Source: Puniceicoccaceae bacterium
GTDB lineage: Bacteria; Verrucomicrobiota; Verrucomicrobiia; Opitutales; Coraliomargaritaceae
DNA length: 63,189 nt
Direction: 5' to 3'
NCBI GenBank assembly: GCA_002729725.1
Contig: PBYS01000011.1
Location: 1 to 63,189 of the forward strand
Shown here: piece after piece, positions 20,238-29,358 of the stretch
Numbering within the stretch: the stretch's first letter is position 1
Layout of the letters: each line of letters opens with the position of its first letter
The notes under the pieces: generated by a model
What the model saw: only the letters and a program-made list of their open reading frames with translations
Told to the model about the DNA's origin: nothing
Databases searched by the model: none
Made by a program: the position numbers and the translations under genes

Positions 20238-21974
20238 CTAGCTCATTAGAATCTTCACCACCAGCAGCAGGATCACGAGCGCCAAACCGCCCGCCAGCGC
20301 CTGCCAAAATACCAGTGGATTACGTTCCAAAAGCGGCAAGCCTTCAGGCCCAAGGAAGTCGGGATTCGGTTGCTGCAAGTCGGTCAGCATTTCGGATAAG
20401 GCTTGATAGCGATTTTCTGGGTGCAGGTGCACGGCTTTAGCGAGCGCCGAGTCGATCCAATGTGGCACGAGCGGATTATCGAGTGTTACGGAACGATATT
20501 TAAGCAGCGAAAAATCGCGCACGCTTTGAGCCGCTTCCATCTTATCGCCATAAGGGTGCCCGGCACCACCACCAAAGAGTTGATAAGCAATCACACCAAG
20601 GGAGAATAGATCCGAAGTGGTTGAGGGGCGTCGCCCCAGAGTATACTCAGGAGCGGAATAACGCTTAGTTCCCAGTTCCGCTTGCCGCATAAAGGGCACC
20701 TCGGATTCTTTCAGTCCTGCAACAGCGACGGAGCCATAGTCAATAATTTTGACCACACCGTTTACATCGATTATAATGTTATCCGGCTTTAGATCTTGAT
20801 GCAGAGTTTCTTTACGATGTAAGGCACGTAGCCCAGCCACAATTTGCTGAATAATGTCGAGCACTTGCCCCATCTCAGGCTGTGGATGCTCGCGCATCCA
20901 ATCCACCAAAGTAGCCCCCTCCACGTGCTCCATAAGATAATAAAGAAACTTGGGCGCAGCATGCTTCTCCACGACTTGCACTAAATTCGGGCTACTGATG
21001 CGTCGCCCCACCCACTCTTCAATCAGAAAGCGCTCAATGTAAGCGGGGTGATCGTTATAGAGCTCGGACGGCGTCTTCATCACCAACAGCTGTTCGGACT
21101 GTGGCGCCTGCACTAAATACAACTGCGAACGCGGACTCTCGTCTAAAATACTTTGAACCACATAGCCATCGAGGCACATACCGGGGCTCAGCGGCGGCGG
21201 AAAGGGTAAGCGGCCGAGCTCCTGATAAACTTCTGCCGCAGTGATGTCCTGCAAGCCTACGATCTCCAATAGCTGGCAACTCACATTATCAGAGCTGCCA
21301 GCTGCGAGTGCTTGCGTAAGGATCGACTCGCAGCTGGCATCCAGATCACTGCGACCAGCTGCGATGATTCCCGCCAGTTCACGATCGCAGACAAACTCAT
21401 GCACCCCATCGGAGCAGGTGAAAATAACATCGCCCACCTCGATTTGCACGCGCCGGTAGTCCACATCGAGATTCATCCCTAGCCCCATCGCGCGGGCGAG
21501 ATAGCTAGTCTTTTGCGAGACCCAGGCCCGATGATCCTGCGTCAGCTGCTCAAGATGTCCGCTACGCCACAGATATATCCGCGTGTCGCCCACATGAAAA
21601 TAATGCAATGAGTGTGATTTAAGCACGAGGCCACTCATGGCACAGACAAAGCCCTTGCGCGCTTCCGCAAAGGCTTGCCCTTTTCCATACAGCCAGCTGT
21701 TGATCGCAACAATCACCCGATGCCCAGCAGTCTTCACCTGCCAGGTATCGGGTGTGCTGTAGTAATCACTCAAAAAGCCTTGCACGCAAATTTCTGCGGC
21801 TTCGCGTCCAGCCTCTGCTGAGGAGACACCGTCCGCCAGAATCATGGCCACGCCCTTGCTGCCCAAACTCGAATCTCGAGGAATTCGAACTCCTAAACAG
21901 TCATCATTCTGAGCCTTAACTCCGGCCGACGTCGCCTGCCCATAGCGCACAGAAAGCTTAGGTGTGATTTGCAT
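20238..21974 (-). CDS. PP2C phosphatase - Ser/Thr kinase fusion of the nitrate cluster
   Basis: 578 residues. Residues 1-240 are a PP2C phosphatase domain with metal motifs [22 protein letters not shown] and SSDNVS. Residues about 265-530 form a Hanks-type kinase: Lys in LLVMKTPS, catalytic loop LHQDLKPDN (HQD instead of HRD), metal motif DYG instead of DFG, and SAPEYT. The glycine-rich loop is degenerate ([13 protein letters not shown]). One transmembrane helix near the C-terminus anchors it to the membrane. Such bifunctional proteins sit beside nitrate transporter and nitrite reductase genes in Pseudomonas and relatives (PA1782-type), so a regulatory role in nitrate uptake or reduction is a good inference, but its target is unknown. 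It starts 10 bases after narK. Confidence 0.88.
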   Translation of the reverse strand: MQITPKLSVRYGQATSAGVKAQNDDCLGVRIPRDSSLGSKGVAMILADGVSSAEAGREAAEICVQGFLSDYYSTPDTWQVKTAGHRVIVAINSWLYGKGQAFAEARKGFVCAMSGLVLKSHSLHYFHVGDTRIYLWRSGHLEQLTQDHRAWVSQKTSYLARAMGLGMNLDVDYRRVQIEVGDVIFTCSDGVHEFVCDRELAGIIAAGRSDLDASCESILTQALAAGSSDNVSCQLLEIVGLQDITAAEVYQELGRLPFPPPLSPGMCLDGYVVQSILDESPRSQLYLVQAPQSEQLLVMKTPSELYNDHPAYIERFLIEEWVGRRISSPNLVQVVEKHAAPKFLYYLMEHVEGATLVDWMREHPQPEMGQVLDIIQQIVAGLRALHRKETLHQDLKPDNIIIDVNGVVKIIDYGSVAVAGLKESEVPFMRQAELGTKRYSAPEYTLGRRPSTTSDLFSLGVIAYQLFGGGAGHPYGDKMEAAQSVRDFSLLKYRSVTLDNPLVPHWIDSALAKAVHLHPENRYQALSEMLTDLQQPNPDFLGPEGLPLLERNPLVFWQALAGGLALVILLLVVKILMS

Positions 21975-21984
21975 AGAGTAAAGT

Positions 21985-23460
21985 TTAACCGACTTCGATC
22001 AATTGAACAGTGCCATCTTCCAGCACCTCTGCGGTATGTCCTTTAGGCTCACGCAAAAACATCGAAGCGCCAAAGGCGGCAGCCGATGAGATGGCAATCA
22101 CCATGAAGAAGCTCGAAGCATCGACAAAGGAATAGACAGTAAGGAAACAGACTGCACCCACGTTTCCATAGGCCCCAGTCATCCCCGCAATTTGCCCCGT
22201 CATCCGGCGCTGAATCAGAGGCACTAGTGCAAAGACCGCTCCCTCACCCGCTTGCACGAAGAAGGAACAACACATCGTGGCGATCACAGCCAAGGGCAGA
22301 TACCATGCAGGCCCGACTTGCGAGAGTGTAAAGTAGCCTATAGCCAGCCCCAGTATCAAAAGAATCATCGTCCAACGACGACCAAACTTATCGCTCATCA
22401 AACCACCCGCAGGACGTGCCACTAGGTTCATAAAAGCAAATCCCGAAGCGAGCATGCCAGCGAGCACAGCAGTCAAGCCGAAGGTTTCCATAAAAAAGAA
22501 CGGTAACATAGAAACTACAGCGAGTTCCGAACCGAAAGTCACAAAATAATTAACATTTAAAATCGCGACTTGGCTAAAGCGGTAACGATGCATTTCAGGG
22601 ATCGACTCAGGATCCGCCAACATTTCCTTATTCACTCGGTAGATCTGACTGGCTTGAAAGAGATAAAGAGCCAACAAGCCAGCGTAAATAACATAGGCAA
22701 ACGCAGGCGTTAAGAGCCCCACGCCTCCGTTAGAAAGGCGCCAAGTCAACACAGCCAGTGCGAGATACATGGGCACATTCATAAAGAGTAAGAAGTAAAA
22801 GTCGCGACGACTGGTGACCTCTAGCCCGCCGGACTTTTTAGGCTTAAAATAGGTCGAACCTTCAGGCGTGTTACGCACCGACTTGTAGTAAACAATACCG
22901 TACACAAATGCGATCAGCGCCGTCAACAAGAGCGTGTAACGCCATGCATTCTCCCCTCCGAAAACTAAGGCCACCGTAGGTAGCAGCATCGCGGCGGCAG
23001 CCGAACCAAAATTGCCCCAACCACCATAAATGCCCTCGGCCAATCCCACCTGACGGGCAGGAAACCATTCGCCGACCATTCGAATACCAATCACAAATCC
23101 AGCGCCGACAAAGCCCATTCCGAAACGCGCCAGTGCCAACAACTCATAATTTGGAGCCAGTGCAAAGAGCGCGCATAAGACGCCTGAGGTCAGCAGTAGT
23201 AAACTAAAGGTTCTACGCGGACCATAGCGATCCACCAGGATACCAATCACTATGCGAGATGGAATCGTGAGCGCGACATTGAGAATGAGCAAAGCCTTCC
23301 ACTCCAATTGTGTCAGGTCGAAGGCCTCCTTGATCGCCATCACCATCGGCGCATGGTTAAACCATACTACGAAGGTTATAAAAAAGGCCACCCAGGTAAA
23401 GTGTAACGTTCGTATGCTCGGATCTTTGAAGTTGAGAATGTTGAATTTGTTTTGGCTCAT
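21985..23460 (-). CDS. narK: nitrate/nitrite transporter, NarK/NasA MFS family
   Basis: Imports nitrate for the downstream reductases. 491 residues with about 12 hydrophobic segments of the major facilitator superfamily; family segments include [15 protein letters not shown] after the second helix, [34 protein letters not shown] and [12 protein letters not shown], the glycine-rich nitrate signatures. Its C-terminal region has a long loop between helices that differs from E. coli NarK. It is the first gene of the nitrate cluster, with a 370-base upstream region holding the shared regulatory module. No Shine-Dalgarno is visible before the ATG. Confidence 0.93.
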   Translation of the reverse strand: MSQNKFNILNFKDPSIRTLHFTWVAFFITFVVWFNHAPMVMAIKEAFDLTQLEWKALLILNVALTIPSRIVIGILVDRYGPRRTFSLLLLTSGVLCALFALAPNYELLALARFGMGFVGAGFVIGIRMVGEWFPARQVGLAEGIYGGWGNFGSAAAAMLLPTVALVFGGENAWRYTLLLTALIAFVYGIVYYKSVRNTPEGSTYFKPKKSGGLEVTSRRDFYFLLFMNVPMYLALAVLTWRLSNGGVGLLTPAFAYVIYAGLLALYLFQASQIYRVNKEMLADPESIPEMHRYRFSQVAILNVNYFVTFGSELAVVSMLPFFFMETFGLTAVLAGMLASGFAFMNLVARPAGGLMSDKFGRRWTMILLILGLAIGYFTLSQVGPAWYLPLAVIATMCCSFFVQAGEGAVFALVPLIQRRMTGQIAGMTGAYGNVGAVCFLTVYSFVDASSFFMVIAISSAAAFGASMFLREPKGHTAEVLEDGTVQLIEVG

Positions 23461-23521
23461 GGTTTTTTCAATTTAGGTTAGCTTGCGAAGATAGGTCATT
23501 TTAAAACCCGCCAAAGGAGTT

Positions 23522-23538
23522 AGCGCACCCCATGCCAA
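23522..23538 (-). promoter_or_regulatory. TTGGCAT-N3-GTGCGCT box upstream of narK (sigma-54-like)
   Basis: Minus-strand TTGGCATGGGGTGCGCT with GG and GC 10 bases apart. As a -24/-12 promoter it would give a leader of about 51 bases before the narK ATG, which is reasonable. It is nearly identical to the box before nirA. Confidence 0.45.
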
Positions 23539-23574
23539 CAGAGCCTATACACAGCTAAATTGCCCACGCATTCG

Positions 23575-23623
23575 ACTCATCCAGTCCATGAGTTAGATTC
23601 ATGCTTACATACGAAACATGAAT
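23575..23623. promoter_or_regulatory. cluster of ATTCAT/ATGAAT half-sites upstream of narK
   Basis: Contains CATGAGTTAGATTCATGC (23587-23604), matching the nirA palindrome. It is flanked by an outer ACTCAT (23575-23580) that pairs with ATGAGT, and by CATGAAT (23617-23623) that pairs with ATTCATG. Four alternating half-sites in 49 bases suggest cooperative binding by one regulator about 50-85 bases upstream of the TTGGCAT box. Confidence 0.5.
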
Positions 23624-23832
23624 AAAGCATGCGCCAGAGGCAGTCTACATTCGCGTCAAGCTCTGATAAACATTGAGCTAGAAGCCAGCTAAAGACGTAC
23701 AAGCACTCAGGCAATTGAGGTCCATAATTTCACAAACACGAACGGCGACTCAGCCCAACAGAGTCGCATGCCTGCCAAACTGAAAAAGTAAGCTGACTAG
23801 CAACTGTATAAAAATGCGCCTATTGGGCTATC

Positions 23833-24828
23833 TTAGAGCGCGCAGGCTCGATCGATGGCCTCAAGTTCGTCCGCCGTAAAGGGCGCCGCATCCAGGGCAG
23901 CAACATTATCCAAGATCTGTTGGGGACGGCTGGCCCCAATCAGCGCCGAGGTGACCACAGAATCACGTAGCACCCAAGCGAGCGCCATTTGAGCGAGACT
24001 TTGGCCACGTTCCTGGGCCAGCGCATGCAGAGCTTTGATCTTTGATAAATTCTTTTGCACACGCTCCGCATTTAAAAACGGAGAGTGCTCATCAGCTGCG
24101 CGTGAATCGGCGGGCACCAAATTCAAGTATTTATCAGTGAGTTGCCCTTGAGCCAGAGGACAAAAAACGATTGAACCAATGCCCTCTTCGCGCAATGCGT
24201 CCGTAAGGCCGTCCTCAATCCAACGATCAAAAAGATTGTAACTGGGCTGGTGAATGATGCAGGGCGTGCCTAGCTCGCGCAAAATACGAGCGGCCTCACG
24301 GGTTTGCTCTGCAGAATAGGAAGAAATCCCCGCGTAGAGCGCGCGCCCCGAACGCACAGCCGTGTCGAGTGCTCCCATCGTTTCTTCCAAGGGAGTCTCA
24401 GGGTCGTAGCGATGACTATAGAAAATATCAACGTAGTCGATGCCCATACGGCCCAGGCTTTGGTCGAGGCTAGCTAGCATATACTTACGCGAGCCCCACT
24501 CGCCGTATGGGCCATTCCACATGTGATAACCGGCTTTGGTCGAAATGATGAGCTCATCGCGATAGCGCAAAAAGTCCTGCGCGAAAATCTTGCCAAAATT
24601 CGACTCGGCGGAACCAGCGTCGGGGCCATAGTTGTTGGCGAGGTCGAAGTGTGTGATGCCATGGTCGAAGGCCGTGCGCAACATCGCGCGCGCGTTTTCG
24701 AAATCGTCGACATCTCCAAAATTATGCCAGAGTCCCAGCGAGATCTGAGGCAGCTTAAGCCCACTGCGCCCGCAGCGTGCATAGGACATTGAATCGTAAC
24801 GAGTGGAATCAGGGGTGTAAGGCTTCAT
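23833..24828 (-). CDS. aldo/keto reductase, YghZ-like
   Basis: 331-residue NADPH-dependent TIM-barrel oxidoreductase. The N-terminal MSYARCGRSGLKLPQISLGLWHNFG region and the catalytic Asp, Tyr and Lys segments (DLANNYG, STKAGYHMWNGPYG, YSHRYDP) match the YghZ/Gpr group that reduces L-glyceraldehyde 3-phosphate and methylglyoxal. The ATG at 24828 is used; 24 upstream codons overlapping the aroE end look non-coding. It is last in a run tilS-ftsH-aroE-akr and starts 36 bases after aroE. The real substrate is unknown. Confidence 0.88.
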   Translation of the reverse strand: MKPYTPDSTRYDSMSYARCGRSGLKLPQISLGLWHNFGDVDDFENARAMLRTAFDHGITHFDLANNYGPDAGSAESNFGKIFAQDFLRYRDELIISTKAGYHMWNGPYGEWGSRKYMLASLDQSLGRMGIDYVDIFYSHRYDPETPLEETMGALDTAVRSGRALYAGISSYSAEQTREAARILRELGTPCIIHQPSYNLFDRWIEDGLTDALREEGIGSIVFCPLAQGQLTDKYLNLVPADSRAADEHSPFLNAERVQKNLSKIKALHALAQERGQSLAQMALAWVLRDSVVTSALIGASRPQQILDNVAALDAAPFTADELEAIDRACAL

Positions 24829-24863
24829 ACAGTGGCAAGTAAACAAGGTTAAACGGCGGCGTT

Positions 24864-25787
24864 TTAATTGATACGCGGCGGTAGGTCGAGCGCGTGACAA
24901 GCGGCACGCATCATATTATGGGCATCCACCTCAGCGTGCGACCAGATTTCCAGCGAGCGCACACCTTGATGCACCAGCATCGAGAGGCCATTAGCAGCGC
25001 GCAAGCCGCGGGCCCGCGCCGTTTGAAGCAAGCGTGTGGCATCAGGATTATAGATCATATCATAAACCACCCACCCAGCAGGCAGTGTAGTTACATTGAA
25101 GGGGGCCGGATCCGACTCTTTAAGCCCGAGCGATGTTGCGTTAACCAAGATACCGCAATCGGGCAAGTTAGTAGGTGGCTCAGCGAGTGCAAAAGCTTCC
25201 GCACACTCCCCTCCCGGCATGGCTTGAACGACCTCCATCAATTGATCGAGTCGCTCAACGCTGCGGTTACCAATGTAGAGCTTCTTGCAGCCATCGAGAA
25301 TACACTGTACCGCAGCAGCCCGCGCGGCCCCGCCAGATCCGAGTAAAATGACAGTGGAATCTTTAATGGATACGCCCAGATCGGCCTTAAGAGCGTTTTT
25401 AAGGCCGTAACCGTCGGTATTAAAGCCATCGTAGCCATGCTCGCCCCAAACCAGTGTATTGACCGCGCCCATACGTTCACCGTCCGGAGAAACACCGGAG
25501 ATCAAATCCATCGCCTGCACCTTGTGCGGGATCGTCAGATTCAGCCCGAGGAAGTTATGCTTAAAAAACAAGGGAATAGCCTCTGCAAAATCCTCTGGCG
25601 CAATGTCGAAGCGGTAGTAAGCCCAATCATTGAAACGCGAGTTTGACAGACGCATTTTAGCGATCGCCGCATTGTGCATGGCAGGACTGACTGAGTGATG
25701 AATCGGATGCCCGATCACAGCCAGCGGTGTGCCCTCGAACTCGAGCGTGCCGAGGTCTTCTAAACTGTAGGTGAATTCAGTGTTCAT
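24864..25787 (-). CDS. aroE: shikimate dehydrogenase
   Basis: NADPH-dependent reduction of 3-dehydroshikimate in aromatic amino acid synthesis. It has VIGHPIHHSVSPAMHN (shikimate site, around residues 23-38), NLTIPHK with the catalytic Lys, GAVNTLV, the NADP fold LLGSGGAARAAAV, and the C-terminal GLSMLVHQGVRSLEIW. 307 residues from ATG 25787, slightly longer than E. coli AroE because of an N-terminal extension of about 15 residues. It follows ftsH by 36 bases. Confidence 0.95.
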   Translation of the reverse strand: MNTEFTYSLEDLGTLEFEGTPLAVIGHPIHHSVSPAMHNAAIAKMRLSNSRFNDWAYYRFDIAPEDFAEAIPLFFKHNFLGLNLTIPHKVQAMDLISGVSPDGERMGAVNTLVWGEHGYDGFNTDGYGLKNALKADLGVSIKDSTVILLGSGGAARAAAVQCILDGCKKLYIGNRSVERLDQLMEVVQAMPGGECAEAFALAEPPTNLPDCGILVNATSLGLKESDPAPFNVTTLPAGWVVYDMIYNPDATRLLQTARARGLRAANGLSMLVHQGVRSLEIWSHAEVDAHNMMRAACHALDLPPRIN

Positions 25788-25823
25788 GAGATCGACTGCA
25801 GCGAGTGCAGAAAGCACCGCGCC

Positions 25824-27881
25824 CTATGCGGGTGCGGGCGCTTCATCGCCAGCGAGGCTGCCTTTGTCTTTATCTTCTTCGTTGACCTTCTTTGGCTCAC
25901 CATCGGACTCATCGTCGTCATCGGGCTCCTCGGCCACCAAAATACGTTTCACGATCGGAGAACGCATTTCGCCAAATTCGATAATTTCTAACACGTGCTT
26001 ACCGTCGATCGTCTCGTGTTCGAGTAAGGACTCTGCAATCACATCAAGTGCATTGCGATGGTCATTCAAAATCTGGAGCGCACGCTGGTATTGCCCCTGA
26101 ATCATGTCGCGCACAATTTTGTCGATTTTCTGAGCAGTTTCTTCGCTGTAATTCTTAGTGCTCGGTCCGCCTTGGCCGAGGTAACCGCCACCTTGGCTCT
26201 CGCCGAGGGCCACCATACCGAGTTCCGACATGCCCCAATCACAGACCATGTGACGCGCGGTACGACTCGCCATGCTAATATCTCCCGAGGCGCCGCTGGT
26301 AATATCGCCGAGCACAATGTCTTCGGCCGCGCGCCCACCAAGGGTGCAGCAGATGTCATCAATCAAACGGCGCTTGGAGTGGTTGAGCGTATCCTTTTTC
26401 GGCATGAACATAGTCGAACCGAGGCTCTGACCACGTGGAATAATAGTGACCTTATGCACGGGCATATGCCCATCGTCCAGCACGCCTTTAATCAGAGCGT
26501 GACCGGCTTCGTGGAAAGCGATGATCTTGCGATCTTCTTCATCCATCAACTTACGACGCTCGCGACCGAAGGAGATCTTATCACGTGCCTCATCGATGTC
26601 ATTCATCTCGACTGCCTTCTTATTATAACGTGCCGCGATGAGCGCACCTTCGTTTAAGAGGTTGGCCAAATCAGCCCCCGAAAAGCCGGGAGTGTTACGC
26701 GCTACGTGTTCGAGATTCACCTCTTCCGAGAGAGCGATCTTTTTGGCATGTACCAGCAAGATTTCATGGCGGCCATTTAGGTCGGGTAAGTCGATCGTGA
26801 CTTGACGGTCAAAACGACCAGGACGCAGGAGTGCGTTATCCAAAACATCCGGACGATTGGTCGCAGCGATGATGATCACACCTTCGTGCCCATCAAAACC
26901 GTCCATTTCGACCAGCAGCGAATTGAGCGTTTGCTCGCGCTCGTCATTACCACCACCGACTCCAGATCCGCGTTGGCGGCCGACCGCATCGATTTCATCA
27001 ATAAATACAATGCAGGGCGCATTCTTACGGCCTTGCTCAAACATGTCGCGCACACGAGCCGCACCGACCCCCACGAACATTTCAACGAAATCAGAACCAC
27101 TGATCGAGAAGAACGGAACTTCCGCCTCGCCGGCAACAGCCTTGGCCAAGAGCGTCTTACCCGTGCCCGGAGGGCCCACCATCAGCACACCCTTTGGAAT
27201 GCGCCCACCGATGCGTTGAAACTTCTTGGGATCTTTCAGGAAATCGACGACTTCAGAGACTTCTTCCTTCGCCTCGTCACAGCCGGCCACATCCTTGAAA
27301 TTAATGGAGCCCTTCTCACGAGTGAGCATTTTTGCCTTACTTTTGCCGAAGCTCATCGCCCCCTTGCCTGCGCTCTTAAGCTGACGCACGAAAAGGAAAT
27401 ACAAAAGCCCAATAATCAGGAGAAATGGCAGGAAACTGATCAACACATCCTGAAATCCTGTTGTAGCTCGCTTCTCAGTGAGCACTTCACGCACCAACAG
27501 AAAGTCGTCTTCGGTCAGGCGGCCACGCGCCGAAAATTGCAGCTTAGCAGGTAGATCCGCAGCGGGTTCGACACCTTCGACGGGCGCGGCCACTGCAGGG
27601 TTGGTCATTTCGCCGCTGATGACATAACCATCGCGTCCATAGGAAGGCTCTGGCTCCATAATACCATCGCCCTCGGCGATAAGACCCGCTTTGACAGCTT
27701 GCACGAGCTCGCTGATAGTGAGTTGTTTGACATTAGCTCCGGCGCCTGGGTTGGCGAACCAGATCGTTAAAATAGCAGCAACGATGACCAGATAGACGAG
27801 CAAAACCTTAGGCTGGAAGCGCTGTGGTGAGCCGTTATTACCGGGATCGTTCTTTTTGGGCTTATTGTTCTCTGATGACAT
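25824..27881 (-). CDS. ftsH: ATP-dependent zinc metalloprotease FtsH
   Basis: Membrane-anchored AAA+ protease for quality control of membrane and regulatory proteins. Two transmembrane helices (about residues 25-46 and 143-166) flank a periplasmic segment of about 95 residues. The AAA module has Walker A GPPGTGKT, Walker [16 protein letters not shown], and the second region of homology [21 protein letters not shown]. The zinc site HEAGH lies in the peptidase domain. The acidic C-terminal tail is typical. It starts seven bases after tilS; the tilS-ftsH order is widely conserved. Confidence 0.97.
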   Translation of the reverse strand: MSSENNKPKKNDPGNNGSPQRFQPKVLLVYLVIVAAILTIWFANPGAGANVKQLTISELVQAVKAGLIAEGDGIMEPEPSYGRDGYVISGEMTNPAVAAPVEGVEPAADLPAKLQFSARGRLTEDDFLLVREVLTEKRATTGFQDVLISFLPFLLIIGLLYFLFVRQLKSAGKGAMSFGKSKAKMLTREKGSINFKDVAGCDEAKEEVSEVVDFLKDPKKFQRIGGRIPKGVLMVGPPGTGKTLLAKAVAGEAEVPFFSISGSDFVEMFVGVGAARVRDMFEQGRKNAPCIVFIDEIDAVGRQRGSGVGGGNDEREQTLNSLLVEMDGFDGHEGVIIIAATNRPDVLDNALLRPGRFDRQVTIDLPDLNGRHEILLVHAKKIALSEEVNLEHVARNTPGFSGADLANLLNEGALIAARYNKKAVEMNDIDEARDKISFGRERRKLMDEEDRKIIAFHEAGHALIKGVLDDGHMPVHKVTIIPRGQSLGSTMFMPKKDTLNHSKRRLIDDICCTLGGRAAEDIVLGDITSGASGDISMASRTARHMVCDWGMSELGMVALGESQGGGYLGQGGPSTKNYSEETAQKIDKIVRDMIQGQYQRALQILNDHRNALDVIAESLLEHETIDGKHVLEIIEFGEMRSPIVKRILVAEEPDDDDESDGEPKKVNEEDKDKGSLAGDEAPAPA

Positions 27882-27888
27882 TTGTGGG

Positions 27889-29343
27889 TCAAAGTGGTTT
27901 TCTAATTTGGTAAGTCAACCTAAGAGCCTTCTTCGTTGCAGGGCAAATTTTGTAGCTCTCAGCAGGGGGGAATCCAGGCACCCAGATGATCTCTTGTGAT
28001 GCGTTAAGGACAAGGGGTAGCGTTTTTCGTTCCAACTGCGGAATCCGGCGGTCGATAAAGCAGCTCTTAAGCTTCTTACCACCGGGCGCACCGAGTGGAT
28101 AAAAGCGGTCGCCAGGTTGCCAAGAACGAACCTGAAAGGCAAGTTCTCCATCATAACGCAACATGGCCTCAGTGCGAGGATCGATGTCTCCGGCCTCTAT
28201 TTTTTGCAGCAGAGCAGGACTTAAGTCGATCACCTCGGCCTCAATTAATGCGCCAGTAGACAAAAATGCAGCTTCTCCCAAGCCCAAAACTGTGGGTCGC
28301 AGAGCATCTAACTGAGCCGTAGCGTCCTCATGCTCCCACCGCAGCGTCTGTGAATCTAAAACGAGATAATGCGAACCTGCACTCATGCGGTAACGCTCGC
28401 GATGGCTACACAGCGTCTCAATCAAAATATCCATCGCAGGGGCCCCCACCGAGCGAATGAGTCCGTGTCCATTCAGCCATTCAGCCAATGCACGGCGCAA
28501 GAGTGCGGTAGGCACGGCGCGCAATGCGAACCGGTCCAAGCTGTCGGCATGTGCATAAGCCTGAGGCAAATATTCACGCGCCAATTGATCTAGCGCAGCG
28601 GCATCTTCTTCTAACAAGCGTCGCGTACGGGCTGCGCCCGTGGCGGGATCACGCCCAAGGGCTTGCGCTAAGTCAGGAATGATCTCTTGTCGCAGCGCAT
28701 TACGAGCAATGCTCACATCTGCGTTGGAACTATCTTCACGCCAAACCGCAGAGCTAACATTAAGCGCCATCCTCACATCAACCGCCCGCAGATGTAACAA
28801 AGGGCGCAAGTGGGTAGGATGACCAGTAAAAACACTGACTGGACGTGGTGCCGCCAGACCATCTGAAGCGCAACCACGCACAATGCGCTGTAGTTGTGTT
28901 TCAAGTATATCATCTAATTGGTGTCCGAATGCGATATAGCGGCAGCTCTGTTCTTTAGCCACTTTACGCAAAAATTCTAATCGCAAAGCCCGCGTGGTGG
29001 TTTCAGTAAAAGCGGCCTCATAATCGGGGCGAATATCACTATGAAACGGAAGCTCGAACGCATCCGCCAGAGACTCAACAAACGCCGCATCCGCATCTGA
29101 ATCTTCCGCACGCCAGCGATGGTTGTAATGCGCCACATGAATCTCGACCCCAAGCGTCTGAGCCTGGGCGACTAGTATGCAAAGCATAAATACAGAGTCC
29201 GCCCCCCCAGAACAGGCCACCAGAACACGACTGGCCGCTTGCAAATGCGCCAGCACTGAGGGCTCAATCGCTGTGTCACCAAAGCGCCGTTGGATCGCGA
29301 GCGCACAGGATGGCCAATCAATCAGTTGTGGTGGTTGCTGCAT
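27889..29343 (-). CDS. tilS: tRNA(Ile)-lysidine synthetase
   Basis: Modifies C34 of the CAU-anticodon tRNA(Ile) to lysidine with ATP, so that AUA is read as isoleucine. The PP-loop SGGADS (about residues 45-50) and the segment AHYNHRWR are diagnostic. The central domain and the C-terminal TilS domain (SWQPGDRFYPLGAPGGKKLKSCFIDRRIP) are present; 484 residues is in the E. coli-like long class. It is followed directly by ftsH and preceded by speA with a 15-base gap. Confidence 0.95.
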   Translation of the reverse strand: MQQPPQLIDWPSCALAIQRRFGDTAIEPSVLAHLQAASRVLVACSGGADSVFMLCILVAQAQTLGVEIHVAHYNHRWRAEDSDADAAFVESLADAFELPFHSDIRPDYEAAFTETTTRALRLEFLRKVAKEQSCRYIAFGHQLDDILETQLQRIVRGCASDGLAAPRPVSVFTGHPTHLRPLLHLRAVDVRMALNVSSAVWREDSSNADVSIARNALRQEIIPDLAQALGRDPATGAARTRRLLEEDAAALDQLAREYLPQAYAHADSLDRFALRAVPTALLRRALAEWLNGHGLIRSVGAPAMDILIETLCSHRERYRMSAGSHYLVLDSQTLRWEHEDATAQLDALRPTVLGLGEAAFLSTGALIEAEVIDLSPALLQKIEAGDIDPRTEAMLRYDGELAFQVRSWQPGDRFYPLGAPGGKKLKSCFIDRRIPQLERKTLPLVLNASQEIIWVPGFPPAESYKICPATKKALRLTYQIRKPL

Positions 29344-29358
29344 GCAGTGACTACAAGC

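Larger units (their letters stand above)
23461..23832. other. upstream region of narK and downstream region of the aldo/keto reductase
   Basis: A 372-base gene-free stretch. The narK-proximal half contains a TTGGCAT box and a cluster of ATGARt/ATTCAT half-sites. The other half has a 7-bp hairpin (gcgactc / gagtcgc, 23745-23767) that may end the aldo/keto reductase transcript, though no T-run follows it. Confidence 0.6.

Noticed and set aside
26058..27554. Two long open frames antisense to ftsH
   Set aside because: They mirror the FtsH AAA domain and show no protein-like conservation pattern.
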